Position numbers and translations under genes: made by a program. Below the pieces are notes generated by a model, which saw only the letters and a program-made list of their open reading frames with translations, did no database searches and was not told the DNA's origin. This document shows, piece by piece, positions 60,990 through 64,000 of a stretch of DNA of 64,000 bases (position 1 is the stretch's first letter; the number at the start of each line of letters is the position of its first letter). The DNA is from VXLM01 sp034421575 (GTDB taxonomy: Bacteria > Chloroflexota > Dehalococcoidia > Lucifugimonadales > VXLM01), in the NCBI GenBank assembly GCA_034421575.1, contig DAOUKG010000023.1:1-64000 (forward strand). Direction: 5' to 3'.

Positions 60990-61247
60990 GTGAGAAACAA
61001 ACACCGTAGAACCCTCTCACTAATCTTCCAGCACCCCACCCATGCGGGAGTACGATGGACTGATATAGAGTCGCTGCTCCTTGCCTGTGGCGCAGAAATC
61101 GAAGAGCGGGCTGGTTCTAGAGTTGCCATCAGATTGAAGGGTATTCGTGCTCACGCTCACCGCCCACATCCTCGAACTGAAGCCAGCAAAGGCCTGGTCG
61201 AAGCGATGAGAGACTTATTCAGAGAGGCAGGGATAGAGCCATGTTGA
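60990..61247 (+). CDS. hicA: HicA-family mRNA interferase toxin
   Basis: The 85-residue protein belongs to the HicA subfamily with WTDIESLLLACGAEIEE, GSRVAIRL and HAHRPHP, ending KGLVEAMRDLFREAGIEP. HicA has a double-stranded RNA-binding fold and cleaves mRNA. The start is GTG, at the transcription start. The next gene overlaps by 7 bp. Confidence 0.88.
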   Translation: MRNKHRRTLSLIFQHPTHAGVRWTDIESLLLACGAEIEERAGSRVAIRLKGIRAHAHRPHPRTEASKGLVEAMRDLFREAGIEPC

Positions 61248-61573
61248 CCTACAAGGGATATCAGGCGAAAGTGGATATCGACTACGATACCGGAGCTCTA
61301 TATGGGCGGGTGGTCAACACCCGCGATGTCATCTTCTTTGAAGCGACCTCCTTTGAACAGCTGAAGAAGGAGTTCGAGGTTTCCGTTGACGATTACCTGG
61401 CTATGTGCGCTGAGAGGGGCGAAGAGCCGGACAGGCCCTACTCTGGGAAGATCGCTCTTCGAGTACGACCTGAACTTCACCGGGCAGCGACCACAGCCGC
61501 GAAAGTGCAGGGAAAGAGCCTAAACGCGTGGTTGTCCGATGTCATTGAAAGTACAGTTGAGCAAACTGCTTAA
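61241..61573 (+). CDS. hicB: HicB-family antitoxin
   Basis: The 110-residue protein has the HicB partial RNase H-like domain (YQAKVDIDYDTGALYGRVVN, then FEQLKKEFEVSVDDYLAMC) and a C-terminal ribbon-helix-helix (SGKIALRVRPELHRAATTAA) that binds DNA. The ATG overlaps the hicA end, giving linked translation. It neutralises HicA and probably represses the promoter at 60955. Confidence 0.92.
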   Translation: MLTYKGYQAKVDIDYDTGALYGRVVNTRDVIFFEATSFEQLKKEFEVSVDDYLAMCAERGEEPDRPYSGKIALRVRPELHRAATTAAKVQGKSLNAWLSDVIESTVEQTA

Positions 61574-61834
61574 CTAGCCAAGAGGTCTTGGCAGGTTTGG
61601 TCCAATCGCGGTTATCTTATTGCGGGACTATCGACGTGTGGCAGCCGACCTTTGAGGAAATGACACGAGCAAAGAGGCCTTCGCTGCTCGATCCCCGAGG
61701 AATCACAGCTTGGTCGCTTTAGTGCTCCCCTCTACGTGGGTCGCTAGGGTCGCCACTCGCGGCCCCGACTGGATACCGGCCTCCGCCGGTATGACGGACT
61801 CGTGGCATTGTTACGAGGGATGTAGCTGCGTTTT
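61574..61834. repeat. Gap with short repeats
   Basis: Only CTGGATACCGGCCTCCGCCG-GTATGACGG (about 61770-61799) is of note; it is the dispersed GTATGACGG hairpin. No gene. Confidence 0.4.
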
Positions 61835-63451
61835 CTACCCCTCGCTCTCGTAGAGCTCGGTGTTGGGGTAGAAGGCGAACCAGCCGAACCAGAACGATGA
61901 GTGAGTGGGGATGCGGGCCAGCGTCTGGGACGAGTCTGCCGCGTTCACCAATGCCTCTTCCGTGACGTTCCACTCTTGGCCGCTCTGGTCCACGACCTTC
62001 ATGGGAATGCCGGTCGAGGTGTCGTCCTGAAGGCGCGAGAACTCCTGGTCGCCGCGCTCGTATGCAGTGGCGGCCTGGGATAGCTCGGAGGCGAGGACGA
62101 CGATGTTCGTCTCGCCCAGCACGTCGTTGACGACCCGGTCGGTCTGCAGCGCGGTGACGGGATAGGCCTTCGTAGCCTCGCCGATCCTCACGCCGAGAAC
62201 CACGTCCTTGGCCTCCAGGCTGTCGTCCCGGATCCATACGGGGAACATCGTCTCGGGAGTGTTGAAGTACTGATAGTACGTGGCGTTGGGATTGTCCTCG
62301 GGGAAGTACCTTCCCGGCTGGTAGACGCCGGTGTTGAGGGAGAGCACCGTGGTGTCGGGATGCGTGTTCTTCCACTCGCCCCACGTCGTGAGCAGGGTCG
62401 GGAAGAAGTCCAGTTGTATGCCGCTGTCGGCCAGTTCACCTATGACCGGCTGTCCCAGTTCCTGGTTCCACAGTGAAAGGGTCTCGCGGTCGTACATGAT
62501 CTTGTTGCTGCGATAGAGGAACCCCGACGTTCCGAATGTGGTCTCGATATCGTTGAACTTGCCGCTGTACGCGATGCCTGCGCCGCAGAGCGTGCAGTAT
62601 GCAAGGGAGATCGGCTCGCCGCCGAGGACGTCGTTCGCCATCTCGTGCGGGTTCATGATGCGGAGGGGATATGCGCGGTGCTCCCCGTTGATCGACACGC
62701 CGAAGACACGCTCGTGACTTTCGAGGTAGTCGGCCTCTTCGGCGGGAATGCTGGGAGGGAACTCCAATGGTGGTATGCCGTCGGGCGCGACGCCGCCCCA
62801 CTCGATCTCGAACGGCTCGATGCGCGAGGTATCCTCGTAGCCCTGCAGGAGCTGCTCGAATCCGGGATGGATGCCTGCGAGGAAGCGGCGCTTGAGCTGC
62901 GGGTAGCCGTCGGGAGGACGGTACTCGTCCAGATTTGCGCCGACCCACTCGAACCATGAGTGCCATTCCCCGCCGAAGTCCTGTCCTGTGAGCTCCTTGA
63001 GCGTGAGAAGCGCCTCCTCCAACACTTCCAGGCGGTTGACGTATCTCATGAGCGTCACGATGACGGGCACCATGGACTTGTCCCCCTGGTGACGGGCCGA
63101 CTGCATCCCGTCGATGGCCAGTCCGGGATTCGGGGAGAGGTCATTGAACACGGTGCTGCTGATGCCCTGGAATATCTTGGACATCGGGAGGACAGAGTCG
63201 TACTCCCTGTCGCTCAAAGGCGTGGGAACGGCGGTCGGCTCTTCGGAGCTTGACTCGGCGACGGGGGTAGGGCGCGGCGTGGGGGTATTCGCGGTCTGCT
63301 GTGGGGCAGGCTGCGCGGGGGGAGGGGGTGAGAGTTCGTCCTCCGTCGGGAGTTCAGGCGGGCCCGCGCTCGATCCGCAGGCGACGGCAAAGGCCAGCAA
63401 CGTCGCGACGGCGACGGCCCAGGTAGTTCGTGAGAGGAATGGGATGTGCAT
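61835..63451 (-). CDS. DUF3179-domain lipoprotein
   Basis: The 538-residue protein starts with a signal peptide ending in lipobox FAVAC, then a P/E/T-rich linker. The region after residue ~235 matches DUF3179: VFGVSINGEHRAYPLRIMNPHEMANDVL, then SLAYCTLCGAGIAYSG with two Cys (about residues 285-288), and a late YPNTELYESE. The family is widespread in Chloroflexota and archaea and of unknown function; the Cys pair may bind metal or form a disulfide. Confidence 0.88.
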   Translation of the reverse strand: MHIPFLSRTTWAVAVATLLAFAVACGSSAGPPELPTEDELSPPPPAQPAPQQTANTPTPRPTPVAESSSEEPTAVPTPLSDREYDSVLPMSKIFQGISSTVFNDLSPNPGLAIDGMQSARHQGDKSMVPVIVTLMRYVNRLEVLEEALLTLKELTGQDFGGEWHSWFEWVGANLDEYRPPDGYPQLKRRFLAGIHPGFEQLLQGYEDTSRIEPFEIEWGGVAPDGIPPLEFPPSIPAEEADYLESHERVFGVSINGEHRAYPLRIMNPHEMANDVLGGEPISLAYCTLCGAGIAYSGKFNDIETTFGTSGFLYRSNKIMYDRETLSLWNQELGQPVIGELADSGIQLDFFPTLLTTWGEWKNTHPDTTVLSLNTGVYQPGRYFPEDNPNATYYQYFNTPETMFPVWIRDDSLEAKDVVLGVRIGEATKAYPVTALQTDRVVNDVLGETNIVVLASELSQAATAYERGDQEFSRLQDDTSTGIPMKVVDQSGQEWNVTEEALVNAADSSQTLARIPTHSSFWFGWFAFYPNTELYESEG

Positions 63452-63806
63452 AGCTGCTCGCTCGGGGTGGGGGATTTGGAGGGTCTATTTGGAGGGTCTA
63501 TTAGGGAAAACGAATTCTTTGCATATAAAGATAGCAGAACGGCCTGGTTCATACCGATGGTCGGGGTACCCAATGGGGTGAGTGTTCAGAGTTGGTGAGA
63601 GGGAATAACCCTCACCCTAGCCCTCTCCCACGAACGGGAGAGGGGACTGAATTCCCGCCTACGCCGGTATGACGGTGGCTGGGTATCTGGTGTTCTCACG
63701 AGGTCTGGGGTGGTTCGGATGCGGATGGCGACCCGTTGGGCGGGAAGCACGCCCCGCCCCTGCTGGATACCGGCATACGCCGGTATGACGGTAAGGTACT
63801 CGTCTG
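63452..63806. repeat. Intergenic repeats
   Basis: This contains TGAGTGTTCAGAGTTGGTG (about 63580), the CTCACCCTAGCCCTCTCCC hairpin (about 63611), CTACGCCGGTATGACGG and GGATACCGGCATACGCC (about 63763) repeats. No gene. Confidence 0.5.
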
Positions 63807-64000
63807 CTAGGGCGAAGGCGTGGCCAGGGGTGAGATGTCGTCCCAGCCGTAGGCGACTACGCCGAGATCGCAATCGCGGACGGTCATGGTCTGGCGCCTG
63901 AATTCGGTGCCGCCGAGGGACTCGTAGAATCTTCGATACGGGTTATCTTCAAAGACCCACATGTACATGGTCGCATGGCCTTGCGACAAGAGCCACGCGC
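63807..64000 (-). CDS. GNAT-family acetyltransferase, C-terminal part (cut by window end)
   Basis: The frame is open to the window edge; the N-terminus lies beyond 64000. The visible ~64 residues (AWLLSQGHATMYMWVFEDNP, then RRFYESLGGTEFRR) carry the end of a GNAT acetyl-CoA binding fold: the A-x-x-L helix, the strand with MYMWV, the conserved N-x-x-x-x-x-F-Y-E-x-L-G. The substrate is unknown. Confidence 0.8.
   Translation of the reverse strand, partial: AWLLSQGHATMYMWVFEDNPYRRFYESLGGTEFRRQTMTVRDCDLGVVAYGWDDISPLATPSP

Noticed and set aside
61080..61150. Loss of the GSHH histidine in HicA as an inactivating change
   Set aside because: The GSRV...HRPHP pattern is that of a well-populated HicA subfamily, so it is not taken as a defect.

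Overview
The window is high-GC bacterial chromosome with many lipoproteins that carry Thr/Pro-rich linkers, a DUF3179 protein, hydantoinase/oxoprolinase, PhyH and Gfo/Idh/MocA enzymes, glycine-betaine uptake genes, and very abundant short dispersed repeats between genes. That mix suggests a Chloroflexota genome of the Dehalococcoidia/SAR202 kind. There is no rRNA, tRNA or marker gene here, so the assignment is an inference. No CRISPR array, integrase or transposase is visible.

Layout. 0-1.2 kb: the end of an unknown gene, then a small protein and a membrane-bound HNH nuclease. 1.4-13.4 kb: a compact virion module with a portal protein, acidic scaffold-like protein, HK97-fold-like major capsid protein, connector-like protein, a large beta-rich nozzle/tail-like protein and two small proteins. 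It is broken up by repeats, an antisense NHL-repeat gene, a RelE-type toxin pair and a DUF6941 protein. No terminase, tail tape measure, lysin or integrase is present. The module has two good promoters carrying LexA (SOS) boxes. 13.9-19.1 kb: ECF sigma factor with its anti-sigma-like partner, YbaK-type deacylase, and a single-chain nuclease/N6-adenine methyltransferase. 19.6-26.5 kb: heterodimeric ABC exporter, tyrosine phosphatase, membrane protein, and a radical SAM DNA-repair-type protein with its own LexA box. 26.7-31.7 kb: three tandem paralogous lipoproteins with a constant C-terminus and divergent N-terminal parts. 32-45 kb: a catabolic region (DapA-like aldolase, sialidase-like propeller, M55 aminopeptidase, hydantoinase A and B, PhyH dioxygenase) with a VapBC-like pair and a Cu/Zn-SOD-like protein that lacks one copper ligand. 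45.8-49.6 kb: glycine-betaine/proline ABC importer (proVWX order). 50-64 kb: lipoproteins, an NCS2 permease with an extra C-terminal domain, a 1,199-residue modular lipoprotein (HExxH plus RCC1-like repeats), a frameshifted alpha/beta hydrolase, an oxidoreductase/TIM-barrel pair, an orphan antitoxin, HicAB, a DUF3179 lipoprotein and a partial GNAT acetyltransferase.

How parts may work together. The strongest unexplained signal is regulatory. An identical 12-bp LexA-type box sits inside the portal promoter and in the 5' leader of the radical SAM repair gene. A near-match box overlaps the -35 of the promoter ahead of the scaffold/capsid pair, and that promoter feeds a roughly 100-nt leader ending in a strong intrinsic terminator. 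A related leader precedes another virion gene. This looks like an SOS-controlled, domesticated or cryptic capsid cluster. The second strong signal is repeat architecture. A composite ~540-bp repeat occurs at 1.4 kb and 43.3 kb in opposite orientation and contains a MITE-like element with long terminal inverted repeats. A separate ~180-bp near-identical inverted pair brackets the SOD and PhyH genes.
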